Origin: Thermomicrobiales bacterium
GTDB lineage: Bacteria > Chloroflexota > Chloroflexia > Thermomicrobiales > UBA6265
DNA length: 17,284 nt
Assembly (NCBI GenBank): GCA_025928535.1
Contig: JAICJJ010000008.1
Span: 1-17,284, forward strand
Direction of reading: 5' to 3'
The notes below the pieces were generated by a model. The model worked only from the letters and a program-made list of their open reading frames with translations. It searched no databases and was not told the DNA's origin. The position numbers were made by a program, and so were the translations under genes. Below are positions 1 to 8,287 of this stretch, in pieces (position 1 is the first letter of the stretch; every line of letters starts with the position of its first letter).

Positions 1-385
1 CAGCCGGGAGCGCATCTTGGCGTTGGCGGTTTCGCGCCGCCGCGTCCGTCAGCGAAGGGGCAAACCTCGTGTGCGCTCGCAGGCATAACCTTACGCGCGG
101 CAACACATGCCGTGCCCCTACCAAGCCCCGCCCGCAAAACGCTGATGCGCGCCCCGTCACGACGGCGATGCTGTCATGAGCGCGCAGTCAGCAGCAGGCT
201 GTCGACGATCGCGCGACGGGACCGGCTTGGCGCCGGCGCCAGTGAGGATCGAACCAGGAGCGGATGAGCACGTCCGCAAGGAGCGCGTCACGACGGCGCG
301 GGCCGATCGCGCGACGCGAACTTCGAGGTGAGGCGGCGCTCGGGGCCGCCCGCCTGTCCTCGGTCGCGACGGTCGGTCCGGGCGA
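1..385. other. Left-edge stretch with no supportable gene
   Basis: Several frames are open here on both strands, but in such GC-rich DNA that is expected by chance. None has a convincing ribosome site, a recognisable motif or a protein-like composition. The one exception is the minus-strand frame running from about 470 down to 288, which may be the displaced C-terminus of the Cys-rich gene at 386-883. No tRNA, terminator or repeat was recognised. Confidence 0.5.
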
Positions 386-883
386 TCAGCCGCCGAGGCG
401 GAATCCGCGCGATCGTGTCGCCGAGCGCGTTGAACTCGGCGTGCCCGTCGCGGGAACGATGCACGCGCTTGGGGCGCCCTGGGCTTGACACTCTGCACAT
501 TTCTTGACGCAACGCGCTGTCTGGTCGTTCGCGAAGGTCCGGCAGTCGGCGTCACTCTTGCAGTCGTGGCAGACGCCAGCGCTGGCGCAAACTGATTTCT
601 TGCCAATGAGGATGCAAAAACCGCCCGAGAAATTCGGACAGGGGGCCTCCACCCCGGCGCAGGCATTGTCGTGTTTGGTGCAGCCGAACGCGTTCCCACC
701 CTTGCCGTGGCCGGACTTGGCGTTGTGCTTCTTGTTGCGCCTGGTTCCCTTGCCGTTGGGCTGGGACGTCGCCGCGCCCGCGGCGGCGAAGGGGAGCGCC
801 GCGCCCGCGCCCAGGATCGTCGCTACAACATCGCGGCGCGAACTCAGGCGACGCGTCCATCGATCGAAGCGGTCTTGGTCCAT
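386..883 (-). CDS. Small Cys-rich protein with Tat-type signal, unknown function
   Basis: A 165-residue protein, probably exported. The start is the ATG at 883, chosen because GGAG lies 7 nt upstream; a start at 925 would only add 14 unlikely residues. The N-terminus (MDQDRFDRW, then SRRDVV at about 15-20) is followed by a hydrophobic, Ala-rich stretch to about residue 38, which resembles a twin-arginine signal. Next comes a Lys/Gly/Asn-rich linker (about 41-63) and a region with 12 cysteines (C68 to C141), including a CKSDADC segment of the kind common in secreted disulfide-rich bacterial proteins. Similar signal-plus-Cys-repeat proteins are, from memory, abundant in Thermomicrobia-like Chloroflexota. 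Role unknown; a cell-surface or extracellular location is inferred. The last ~20 residues (from PSSTRS) are low-complexity and may be out of frame: the neighbouring frame continues to 288 with better codon use, so a frameshift is possible. It is transcribed away from mreD. Confidence 0.7.
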   Translation of the reverse strand: MDQDRFDRWTRRLSSRRDVVATILGAGAALPFAAAGAATSQPNGKGTRRNKKHNAKSGHGKGGNAFGCTKHDNACAGVEAPCPNFSGGFCILIGKKSVCASAGVCHDCKSDADCRTFANDQTARCVKKCAECQAQGAPSACIVPATGTPSSTRSATRSRGFRLGG

Positions 884-1148
884 TGTCGTGCTCCGTCCGG
901 AAGAGGGTTGACGCGGACATCGCATCCGTGTCGTGAACCGACATGCGCCACGGTGATCGTCGTCCTCGCTGGTTGGGGGTTCAATTCGAGTGGGTAGAGT
1001 GGGTCGCGCTCGCCCACAACTCCCGACGCAGCGCGGTCAGGTCGATGCGCTAAACTGGAAGCGACCGCAGCGGCGCCCGCGCTGGCGGATGGAGGCGGCG
1101 CGCCAGGCAGGCGCGAGCGCCGGGGGATGACGGCCATCACGCACGAGC
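884..1148. promoter_or_regulatory. Divergent intergenic region between Cys-rich gene and mreD
   Basis: This spacer must hold the leftward promoter of the Cys-rich gene and probably the rightward promoter of the mreD chain. For the rightward one, TAAACT at 1051-1056 is an acceptable -10, but I see no good -35 at 16-18 bp. For the leftward one, TTGAAC (minus strand, 984-979) followed 17 nt later by GACGAT is a weak candidate. A small hairpin GTGGGT...GCCCAC occupies 999-1017 with no T-run. None of these is strong enough to be called singly. Confidence 0.3.
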
Positions 1149-1652
1149 ATGCAATCTGACATGGCGCGACCCCTCTTCGGGATCGTCCTCGTCATCGCCG
1201 CGCTCCTGCAGGCGACGATCCTGCCGGCGATCGGCCCGGTCATCGTGTTGCCGGACCTGGTGCTGGTGCTCGTGTTGGCCCGCAGCGCGACCACCGGGCT
1301 GGCCGAGGCGCTGATCTGGACCGCCGCCGCGGGCGTGCTGCTCGACGTGCTGGCGATGGATCGGATCGGCGTCAACGGGCTGGCGTTGCTGCCGGTGGCG
1401 TTGATGGGCGCCATCGGACGGAAGCGGGTCTTTCAGAGCGGTCTGCTCTTTCCGATGCTGCTGGCGATGGCGGCCACGGTCGTCCAGATGGCGCTGCTGG
1501 CGGTGCTGCGCGGCCTCGGCGGCGAAGGCGCGACGCCGCTGCCGGAGGTCGCCCGGCTGGTGATTTTGCAGGCGCTCCTGAACGCGCTGCTGGTGCCGCC
1601 GATTTACGGCTTGATGCACTGGGCGGGCCGGACCGAGCCGGAGAGGACGTGA
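1149..1652 (+). CDS. mreD: Rod shape-determining protein MreD
   Basis: A 167-residue, very hydrophobic protein with about five predicted membrane segments (roughly 7-30, 34-52, 55-66, 78-115 as a paired block, 135-158). The length and the order of helices match MreD, the integral membrane member of the elongasome, which works with MreB, MreC, PBP2 and RodA to place lateral peptidoglycan. Short family-like stretches include PDLVLVLVLA and the GLAEALIW / GVLLDVL pair. The start is ATG 1149; ATG 1161 (MARPLF) is a close alternative, and neither has a strong Shine-Dalgarno. The assignment is supported by the gene that follows, a PBP2, whose ATG overlaps this stop codon (TGATG at 1650-1654). The usual upstream partners mreB and mreC are not next to it; the neighbour on that side is the divergent Cys-rich gene. 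Confidence 0.85.
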   Translation: MQSDMARPLFGIVLVIAALLQATILPAIGPVIVLPDLVLVLVLARSATTGLAEALIWTAAAGVLLDVLAMDRIGVNGLALLPVALMGAIGRKRVFQSGLLFPMLLAMAATVVQMALLAVLRGLGGEGATPLPEVARLVILQALLNALLVPPIYGLMHWAGRTEPERT

Positions 1653-4486
1653 TGCGACGCCGGAAGCGGATTCCCTACGATCCGCCGCATTTGCGGAACG
1701 GCAAAGGCAAGAAAGGCCGGCCGCCGACGACGCCGGCGCGAGCCGAGCAACTCGTCATGACCCGGCGCATGCTCTTCGCGCGCGGCACGGTAGTCGCCGC
1801 CTTTTCGGTGCTGGCCACGAAACTCGGCTTCATGCAAGTGATCGAAGGCGAAACGTATCGCACCGAAGCGGCGAGCAATATCCGCCGCAGCGAGACGATT
1901 CCCGCCACCCGCGGCATGATCTACGACCGCAAGGGACGCGAACTCGCCGTCAACGAGCAGACCTGGGAAGCGCGCGTCCTGCCCGGCGAGTTGCCGGACG
2001 ATCCGACGGAACGACAGCGGATTTTCGACACGCTCATCAACGCGCTCGACCTGCCGGAGGCGCTCGTCCTCGATCCGCTGGACGTGCCGGAAGGCGCGGC
2101 CAAGACGGTCTACACTCGCACCGCGCAACTGCTCGGCAAGGTGCTGACGATCGACACTACGGACCAGACGGCGTCGTATCCCTTTTTCAAGGTTCCGGCG
2201 CAGGTTGTGCGCGCCAACAGCCAGCAATTGCAGATCTTCGTCTATCCCGACATCGCCTCGCGCAAATCGGATTGGGCGCGCATTTCGTCCGACGGTCGCC
2301 TTGTCGCCGGCAAGGAAATCGATTGGCCCGACCAGCCGAATTTTTCGGCGCAGGGGAACATTCTGGCGCTCCTCTTTTCGAGCGACAGCCGTCTCGCCGA
2401 CCGGGTGGCGCGCGCGATCGACACGCTGCCATCGGACAAGGCGACCAGTTACGATCAGGTCGTGACCACCTTGCGCGAAGACGCGCTGAACGCCTGGACG
2501 ACGTACATCGAGCAGGAAGCGGCGCAAAACTATCTGGTGCGGCTCGAAGACGACCTCACGACCGACCAGGCGGCGCTGTGCCGGGCCCATCTCAACGAAT
2601 TGCCGGGCGTGTCGGTCATGAACCAACTCGAATATCTCGTCCAAAATGGCCGGTTTCAGGAAAAGGTCGTCGTCCGCACCGGCGTGCCGCGCGACGTGGC
2701 GCTGAAACTGGAAGCCAACAAACTTTACCTGCCCGGCGTGGAACTCGACGGCGGCGTCTTGATCCGGCGCTATCCCGGCGGCGACGCCTTTTCGCACGTC
2801 CTCGGCTACGTCGGCAAGGTCAGCCAGCGCGATCTCGAAAATGCGAGCAGCAAGGACGCGTTCGGCAATCCGCTCTACGAGGCGGAAGACTACATCGGCA
2901 AGGACGGGCTCGAACTGACGCTCGAGCCGATGTTGCGCGGCGCGCGCGGCAAGCAGATCGTCGAAATGGACCCGGGCGGCTCGGAATGGCGCGTCGTTCC
3001 CGGCACCGCGATTTCGCCGCAACAGGGACGCAACGCCACCCTGACGATCGACATGGAATTCCAACGCGCCGTGGCGGAAATCCTGGCCCAAGGCATCAAA
3101 TACTCGAACGACGACCGCCGCGCGCTCGCCGCCCTCGACCCGACCCGCAATTTCAAGACGGAATCGGGCGCCGGAGCGGTGGTCGCGATCGACCCGAAAA
3201 CGGGCGAACTGCTGGCGATGGTCAGTTATCCGCACTATGACAATCAGTTGTTCGTCGATGGCATTTCCCAGCGGAAATATCAGGAATACATCAGCGAAGA
3301 AGCGAACAAGCCGCTGCTCGATCGCTCGCTGCGCGGCGAATATCCGCCGGGATCGACGTTGAAGCCGTTCGAGGCGGTTTCGGCGCTGGAAGACAAGAAG
3401 ATCACGACCGGCAAGACCTACTACTGCGCCGGGGCGATCCAGGTGCCGTACGCCTGGGACGAGTCGAAGGGAAACACCCATCCCTGCTGGGCGTGGCGGC
3501 TCGGCGGCCACCAGGATCTCGACGTCTTCGGCGCGATCGAGCAGTCGTGCGACGTCTTTTTCTACAACGTCGGCGCGCCGCGGCAGCCGATGGACGAAAA
3601 CAAGACCGACTACCTGCACTATCGCGACAAGGACATGCGGAGCGGCCAACTCGGCGACAAGCACTACTTCGAAGGACTCGGCATTCAGCCGATCAAGCAA
3701 TATCTGACCGATCACTTCTGGTTCGGTCAGGCGACCGGCATCGACCTGCCGGCCGAAGCGCTCGGCACCGTGCCCGACGCGGAATGGCTGGCCCGCACCT
3801 ACCAGGGCGCGGGGTGGTCCGTCGGCGACACGATCAACGTCTCCATCGGCCAGGGCTACTTTCTGGCGACCCCATTGCAGATGGCGATGAACGTGGCGTC
3901 GATCGCCAATAGCGGGACGGTTCGCAAGCCGCTCCTGGTGAAAGAGACCTTCGACGACGCCCGCGCCTCGGTCAGCGCGTCGCAGCCGGTCGAATATCGC
4001 AAACTTGGCTACGCCAAGGAAAATCTCGACGTGGTGCGCGAAGGGATGCGCCGCGTCGTCCACGGCGACAGTGGCACCGCCCGCTTCAACGTCGACGGCA
4101 GTTCCAAATGGGCGCTGACGAATCCGTCGAACGAGCCGGAAATCATGATCGGCGGCAAGACCGGCACCGCGGAACTTGGCCTGCCCGACGACAACGGCAT
4201 CTACGAGCAGCAGCACGCCTGGTTCACCTGTTTCGCTCCCTTCGACGATCCGGAAATCGCGGTCGCGGTGATCGTCGAAGATGGCGGCGAAGGTTCGGCC
4301 TACGCGGTGCCGGTCGCCGACCGCGTGTTGCGCGCCTGGATGGAAGTGAGCGGCAAACGGCCACGCGGCGTCGTGCTGCGAACGGACGGCGACCCGACCA
4401 AGACCGATCAGCCGCTGCTCGCCGACAGCGCGGCGTTCCCGAAGCCGGGCGCGGGCGGGGCGGCGGTTCCGATCGGGCAGGACTGA
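1652..4486 (+). CDS. mrdA: Penicillin-binding protein 2 (peptidoglycan D,D-transpeptidase), enlarged form
   Basis: A 944-residue class B PBP that cross-links peptidoglycan during cell elongation. A basic cytoplasmic N-terminus (RRRKR, KGKKGR) precedes one membrane anchor at about 43-63, and the active part lies outside the membrane. The PBP dimerisation region starts at RGMIYDRKG (88-96); the PGV...RRYPGG...HVLGYVG block is at about 361-388. Transpeptidase motifs are complete: S568-T-L-K571, S632-C-D634 and K836-T-G. A Cys pair sits between SxxK and SxD, as in many Gram-positive-like PBP2s. The protein is much longer than typical PBP2 (about 600-700), mainly through extra sequence at about 110-330 and a tail after the KTG domain. 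I chose ATG 1652 over GTG 1649 because it gives the TGATG overlap with mreD and leaves 4 rather than 1 nt after GAGAGGA (1641-1647). Translational coupling with mreD is likely. Confidence 0.93.
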   Translation: MRRRKRIPYDPPHLRNGKGKKGRPPTTPARAEQLVMTRRMLFARGTVVAAFSVLATKLGFMQVIEGETYRTEAASNIRRSETIPATRGMIYDRKGRELAVNEQTWEARVLPGELPDDPTERQRIFDTLINALDLPEALVLDPLDVPEGAAKTVYTRTAQLLGKVLTIDTTDQTASYPFFKVPAQVVRANSQQLQIFVYPDIASRKSDWARISSDGRLVAGKEIDWPDQPNFSAQGNILALLFSSDSRLADRVARAIDTLPSDKATSYDQVVTTLREDALNAWTTYIEQEAAQNYLVRLEDDLTTDQAALCRAHLNELPGVSVMNQLEYLVQNGRFQEKVVVRTGVPRDVALKLEANKLYLPGVELDGGVLIRRYPGGDAFSHVLGYVGKVSQRDLENASSKDAFGNPLYEAEDYIGKDGLELTLEPMLRGARGKQIVEMDPGGSEWRVVPGTAISPQQGRNATLTIDMEFQRAVAEILAQGIKYSNDDRRALAALDPTRNFKTESGAGAVVAIDPKTGELLAMVSYPHYDNQLFVDGISQRKYQEYISEEANKPLLDRSLRGEYPPGSTLKPFEAVSALEDKKITTGKTYYCAGAIQVPYAWDESKGNTHPCWAWRLGGHQDLDVFGAIEQSCDVFFYNVGAPRQPMDENKTDYLHYRDKDMRSGQLGDKHYFEGLGIQPIKQYLTDHFWFGQATGIDLPAEALGTVPDAEWLARTYQGAGWSVGDTINVSIGQGYFLATPLQMAMNVASIANSGTVRKPLLVKETFDDARASVSASQPVEYRKLGYAKENLDVVREGMRRVVHGDSGTARFNVDGSSKWALTNPSNEPEIMIGGKTGTAELGLPDDNGIYEQQHAWFTCFAPFDDPEIAVAVIVEDGGEGSAYAVPVADRVLRAWMEVSGKRPRGVVLRTDGDPTKTDQPLLADSAAFPKPGAGGAAVPIGQD

Positions 4487-4496
4487 CGGCAGCGCG

Positions 4497-4925
4497 ATGC
4501 TCGACCCATTTTCCGGCGCCCTCGGCCGTGCCGAACTGCATCACGTCGCCATCGTCGTCGCCGATCTGGCGGCGGCGCGCGAGCGCTACGCGGCGCTCGG
4601 CTTTCCACTGCCGCACGCCGAGGAAGTCGCCGACCAGCAGGTAATGGTGGAAACGTTCGCGCTGGCGGCGGGCTCCGTCGAATTGATCCAGCCGACCGAT
4701 CCGGACGGACCGATCGCGCGGTTTCTCGCCAAGCGCGGCGAAGGGCTGCACCACGTGGCGTACCGGGTCGACGATCTGGACGCGGCGTTGCGCGGCCTCG
4801 CGGCGCGCGGCGTGCGGCTCATCGACGAGCGGCCTCGGCGCGGCGCGCACGGCTGGAAAGTCGCCTTCGTCCATCCCGAATCGTGCGCCGGGGTGCTGAC
4901 CGAACTGGTCGAGGAGCCGCGATGA
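4497..4925 (+). CDS. mce: Methylmalonyl-CoA epimerase
   Basis: A 142-residue vicinal-oxygen-chelate (glyoxalase-fold) protein that interconverts (S)- and (R)-methylmalonyl-CoA, supplying the epimer used by the mutase. Two babab halves are visible: LHHVAIVVADL at 14-24 and LHHVAYRVDDL at 84-94. Likely metal ligands are H16, H86 and E136 (in LTELVEEP), with E62 (VELIQP) close to the site; these follow the family pattern and are assigned by eye. Length is normal for the family (about 130-150). The start is ATG 4497, 10 nt after the PBP2 stop; its ribosome site is weak (GGCAG close upstream), so it may rely on coupling. The stop overlaps the mutase start (ATGA at 4922-4925), which strongly supports the functional assignment. 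Confidence 0.92.
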   Translation: MLDPFSGALGRAELHHVAIVVADLAAARERYAALGFPLPHAEEVADQQVMVETFALAAGSVELIQPTDPDGPIARFLAKRGEGLHHVAYRVDDLDAALRGLAARGVRLIDERPRRGAHGWKVAFVHPESCAGVLTELVEEPR

Positions 4926-6493
4926 CCCCGCGCGACCGCGTCGAAACCGATTCCGGGATCGAGATCGCGCCGATCTACCGGGCGCCGGAGCCGCCGGTCG
5001 ATTTGCCCGATCCGGGGCAATTTCCCTACACCCGCGGCGTCTACCCGACGATGTACCGTGGACGCCGCTGGACGATGCGGCAGTACGCCGGGTTCGCCTC
5101 GGCCGAAGACAGCAACCGGCGCTATCGCCTGCTGCTCGAACGGGGCACGACCGGCCTGAGCGTGGCGTTCGATTTGCCGACGCAACTTGGGCTCGATTCG
5201 GACGACGAGCGCGCCTTCGGGGAAGTCGGCCGGGTGGGCGTGCCGATTTCGACTCTCGACGACATGCGGACCTTGTTCGCGGGAATCGATCTCGGCGCGA
5301 TCACCACCTCGATGACGATCAACGCGCCCGCGTCGCTCCTCTTGCTGATGTACCAGATCGTAGCGGAAGAGCGGGGCGCCAATCCGACGCGAATCGGCGG
5401 CACGATTCAGAACGACATCCTGAAGGAATACGCGGCGCGCGGCACGTTCATCTTTCCGCCGCGGCCGTCAATGCGGCTCGTCACCGACACCTTCGCCTAT
5501 TGCAGCCGGGAATTGCCGGCGTGGAACACGATTTCGGTGTCGGGCTACCACATTCGGGAAGCGGGCGCGTCGGCGGCGCAGGAAATCGCGTTCACCCTCG
5601 CCAATGGTCTCGCCTATGTCGACGCGGCCGTCGCCGCCGGCCTCGGCATCGACGAGTTCGCGCCGCGGATGAGTTTTTTCTTCGCCGCGCACTCCAATCT
5701 GTTCGAAGAAGCGGCCAAATTCCGCGCCGCGCGCCGACTCTGGGCGACGACGATTCGCGAGCGCTATGCGCCGCGCGATCCGCGCTCTGAAATGATCCGG
5801 TTTCACACCCAGACCGGCGGCGTCACGCTGACGGCGCAGCAGCCGCTCAACAACGTCGTGCGCGTCGCCTATCAGGCGTTGGCCGCGGTCCTCGGCGGCA
5901 CGCAAAGCCTGCACACGAACGGCTATGACGAAGCGCTGGCGCTGCCGACGGAAGAAGCGGCGACCATCGCGTTGCGAACGCAGCAGATTCTGGCCGACGA
6001 AACAGGCGTCGCCGACACCGCCGATCCCCTCGCCGGTTCATATTTCGTCGAACGGCTGACCGACGAACTCGAAGCCCACGCGCGCGACTGGATGGAGCAG
6101 GTCGCGGCGCAAGGCGGCGCGGTCGCGGCGATCGAGCGGGGATTCGTCCAGAACGCGATCGCCGACAACGCCTACCGCCATGAACTATTGCGGGAACGAG
6201 GCGAGGAAATCGTCGTCGGCGTCAATCGCTACGCCGACGACGCGGCGGCGACCGTGCCGATCCAGCGAATCGACGCCGCCGCGGCCGAGCGGCAGATCGC
6301 GCGCGTCGCCGCCTACAAGCGGGCGCAAGACCGGGCGGCGGTCGCCGCCGCGCTCAATGCGGTCGGGGCGGCGGCGCGGAGCGAGGCGGATCTGCTGCCG
6401 CCGATGAAAGCCGCGCTCCTTGCCGGGGCGACGCTCGGCGAAATCGCCGACGTCTTGCGCGGCGTCTTCGGGGAGCACCGGCCGCTCGCCTGA
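4922..6493 (+). CDS. mcmA: Methylmalonyl-CoA mutase, large (catalytic) subunit without cobalamin domain
   Basis: A 523-residue TIM-barrel subunit of the B12-dependent mutase that interconverts methylmalonyl-CoA and succinyl-CoA (propionate, odd-chain and branched amino acid catabolism, or the reverse direction). Family blocks are clear: TRGVYPTMYRGRRW (37-50), RQYAGF (53-58), GTIQNDILKE (160-169), GYHIREAGA (208-216), RFHTQTGG and GGTQSLHTNGYDEALALPTEE. Residues matching the reference enzyme's Tyr89, Arg207 and His244 are Y55, R173 and H210, all at the same offset of 34; these favour methylmalonyl-CoA over isobutyryl-CoA as substrate. The chain ends about where the barrel ends, so the cobalamin-binding domain must be a separate protein encoded outside this window, as in archaeal-type enzymes. 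The start is ATG 4922: it overlaps the epimerase stop and follows GAGGAG (4911-4916) by 5 nt. A GTG at 4883 is unnecessary. Confidence 0.92.
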   Translation: MTPRDRVETDSGIEIAPIYRAPEPPVDLPDPGQFPYTRGVYPTMYRGRRWTMRQYAGFASAEDSNRRYRLLLERGTTGLSVAFDLPTQLGLDSDDERAFGEVGRVGVPISTLDDMRTLFAGIDLGAITTSMTINAPASLLLLMYQIVAEERGANPTRIGGTIQNDILKEYAARGTFIFPPRPSMRLVTDTFAYCSRELPAWNTISVSGYHIREAGASAAQEIAFTLANGLAYVDAAVAAGLGIDEFAPRMSFFFAAHSNLFEEAAKFRAARRLWATTIRERYAPRDPRSEMIRFHTQTGGVTLTAQQPLNNVVRVAYQALAAVLGGTQSLHTNGYDEALALPTEEAATIALRTQQILADETGVADTADPLAGSYFVERLTDELEAHARDWMEQVAAQGGAVAAIERGFVQNAIADNAYRHELLRERGEEIVVGVNRYADDAAATVPIQRIDAAAAERQIARVAAYKRAQDRAAVAAALNAVGAAARSEADLLPPMKAALLAGATLGEIADVLRGVFGEHRPLA

Positions 6494-6515
6494 ACCACTG
6501 TCCATGGCGCTCGAC

Positions 6516-6530
6516 GGCATGGAGCATGCC
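6516..6530. promoter_or_regulatory. Short inverted repeat upstream of MFS gene
   Basis: GGCATG-gag-CATGCC is a perfect 6-bp inverted repeat with a 3-bp centre, in the 162-bp spacer between the mutase and the MFS transporter. It could be a regulator's operator, but it is short, no regulator gene is nearby and no clear promoter was seen beside it. Confidence 0.2.
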
Positions 6531-6655
6531 CGCCCGAATGAGGAGTGGGCCGCGGCGCCATCACGTCGTACTCTGCTGCGGGAGCGGCCGCCGGCGTCCG
6601 CGCCGCGCGAACGCGCGTCGTGGCGCGACGGCATTCGCTCGCTGAGGGACGGGGC

Positions 6656-8245
6656 ATGGTGGAACGCGGCGTGACGTCGGAGCGACGGCAGGGCGGACTC
6701 GCCCACAAATGGCGAGTCCTGATTTCCGTCGTCTTCGGCCTTTTCATGGTGATCCTCGACACGACGGTGGTCAACGTCGCGTTTCGCACGTTGCAGGAAG
6801 AATTCCACGCCGGCGTCGATCAGTCGCAATGGATCATCAGCATGTACGTGATGGCCCTCGGGATCGCCACGCCCGTCTCGGGCTATCTGGCCGACCGGTT
6901 CGGCATGAAGCGGATTTTCCTGACCGGGCTCGCGCTCTTCACGACCGGATCGTTCCTCTGCGGCGTCGCGCCCCAATTGTGGACGCTCGTCGCCGCGCGG
7001 GTGCTGCAAGGCGTCGGCGGCGGCATCGCGTTGCCGCTCGGTTCGGCGTTTCTCTTTTCGACCTTTCCCCGCAGCGAACAGGGCAAGGCGCTCGGCATCT
7101 TCGGCATCGCCCTCGTCGCCGCCCCGGCGCTCGGCCCGATCGTCGGCGGCTGGCTCGTCGACGCCGGACATTGGCGCTGGATCTTTTTCGTCAACGTGCC
7201 GATCGGCGCGCTCGGCGTGTTTCTCGGCTCGCGCTGGCTGCGGGAACATCGGCCGGAGCGGGCACCGTCGCTCGACCGGCTCGGCCTCTTCTTTTCGACG
7301 ATCGGCTTCGCTTCGGTGCTCTATGCGGCGTCGATCGCGGCGCAGTCGGGCTGGACTGCGCCACGGGTGGACGCCTTTTTCGCGCTCGGCTTCGTCGGGC
7401 TGATCGTGTTCGCGTTCATCGAATTGCGGATCGCGAAACATCCGTTGCTCGATCTGCGGCTCTTCGAGCAGTCGACCTTCACCCGCGCCGCCATCGTCGG
7501 CTGGGTCAGCGTGGTGGCGCTGTTCGGCGCGGAATTCCTGCTGCCCCTCTACCTGCAGGTGCTGCGCGGCCGGAGCGCGCTCGAAACCGGCGTCATCCTG
7601 CTGCCGATGGCGCTCGCTTCCGGCATCGCCACGCCGCTTGCCGGCCGGCTCTACGACCGGATCGGCGCGCGCGCGTTGGCCGTCGTCGGCTTTTCGCTGC
7701 TTGCGGTCAATACGTGGCAATTGTCGTTGCTGGAAGGGAACACCTCGATCGCCTTTCTGGTTTTCCTGCTCGTCATTCGCGGCCTCGCGCTCGGCATGAC
7801 CGTGCAGACGACCTTCGTCACGGCGTTGTCGGTCGTGCCGATCCCGCAGACGGCGCGCGCTTCGGCCCTGATCAATTCGACGCGGCAGGTGGTGCAGGCG
7901 ATCGCCGTCGCGGTGCTGGCGACGATCCTGACCGCGTCGCTGTCGCCGGAGATCGCGGCGCAAGCGAACCGCTTTCAGCAAGCGGCGCCAGCGCCCGAGA
8001 CGACCGGGCAGCGCGTCGAGGTATGTTCGCCGCAGACGCTGCCTGCCTTTGTTCCGGCGCCGGCCAAGGCGACGATCGAAACGTTTTGCGGCGAATACAT
8101 TTCCGGGCTGGAGCAGGCCTATCGCCTCACCTTCTACTTTTCGCTCCTGGCAGTCGTCCTCGGCGCGACGCTGCCTGGCTGGCCCGCGACCTGGGCCGGT
8201 CGCGAAGCGACCCGGCGCGCCGCCGAACCGGCCGCGGGGCATTGA
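6656..8245 (+). CDS. MFS efflux transporter, DHA2 (EmrB/QacA) family, 14 TM
   Basis: A 529-residue inner-membrane protein, likely a proton-driven exporter of drugs or other small molecules. Family motifs: LDTTVVNVAF (34-43, motif D1, with D35), GYLADRFGMKR (76-86, motif A), LGPIVGGW (159-166, motif C) and WRWIFFVNVPIG (173-184), all typical of DHA2 members. Length fits 14 helices. A late non-cytoplasmic loop carries two cysteines (C457 and C478) that could form a disulfide. The start is ATG 6656, because GAGGGA (6644-6649) lies 6 nt upstream; the longer frame from GTG 6545 adds a Ala/Arg-rich, low-quality N-terminus. Substrate unknown. The TSUP permease follows after 42 bp, probably on the same transcript. 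No TetR or MarR type regulator is encoded beside it. Confidence 0.9.
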   Translation: MVERGVTSERRQGGLAHKWRVLISVVFGLFMVILDTTVVNVAFRTLQEEFHAGVDQSQWIISMYVMALGIATPVSGYLADRFGMKRIFLTGLALFTTGSFLCGVAPQLWTLVAARVLQGVGGGIALPLGSAFLFSTFPRSEQGKALGIFGIALVAAPALGPIVGGWLVDAGHWRWIFFVNVPIGALGVFLGSRWLREHRPERAPSLDRLGLFFSTIGFASVLYAASIAAQSGWTAPRVDAFFALGFVGLIVFAFIELRIAKHPLLDLRLFEQSTFTRAAIVGWVSVVALFGAEFLLPLYLQVLRGRSALETGVILLPMALASGIATPLAGRLYDRIGARALAVVGFSLLAVNTWQLSLLEGNTSIAFLVFLLVIRGLALGMTVQTTFVTALSVVPIPQTARASALINSTRQVVQAIAVAVLATILTASLSPEIAAQANRFQQAAPAPETTGQRVEVCSPQTLPAFVPAPAKATIETFCGEYISGLEQAYRLTFYFSLLAVVLGATLPGWPATWAGREATRRAAEPAAGH

Positions 8246-8287
8246 GCCAGGTTCGGGGTCGTCGGCGGGAAGACCGGGAGAAACGGT

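Noticed and set aside
970..996. tRNA-like T-loop GTTCAATTC in the mreD upstream region
   Set aside because: The flanking bases cannot form a T-stem (GGGGG against CGAGT), and no acceptor, D or anticodon arm is present.
1604..4216. 870-codon open frame on the minus strand opposite mrdA
   Set aside because: The plus strand carries an unmistakable PBP2 with all catalytic motifs. The antisense frame is long only because GC-biased codons rarely produce stops on the other strand; its text is Arg/Val/Asp-rich with no domain.
6546..6574. TGGGCC-17 bp-TACTCT as a promoter for the MFS gene
   Set aside because: It matches the -35 consensus at only 3 of 6 positions; matches this poor are common by chance.
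6545..6655. N-terminal extension of the MFS gene from GTG 6545
   Set aside because: It would add 37 Ala/Arg-rich residues before the normal N-terminus, while ATG 6656 has a GAGGGA ribosome site at 6-nt spacing.
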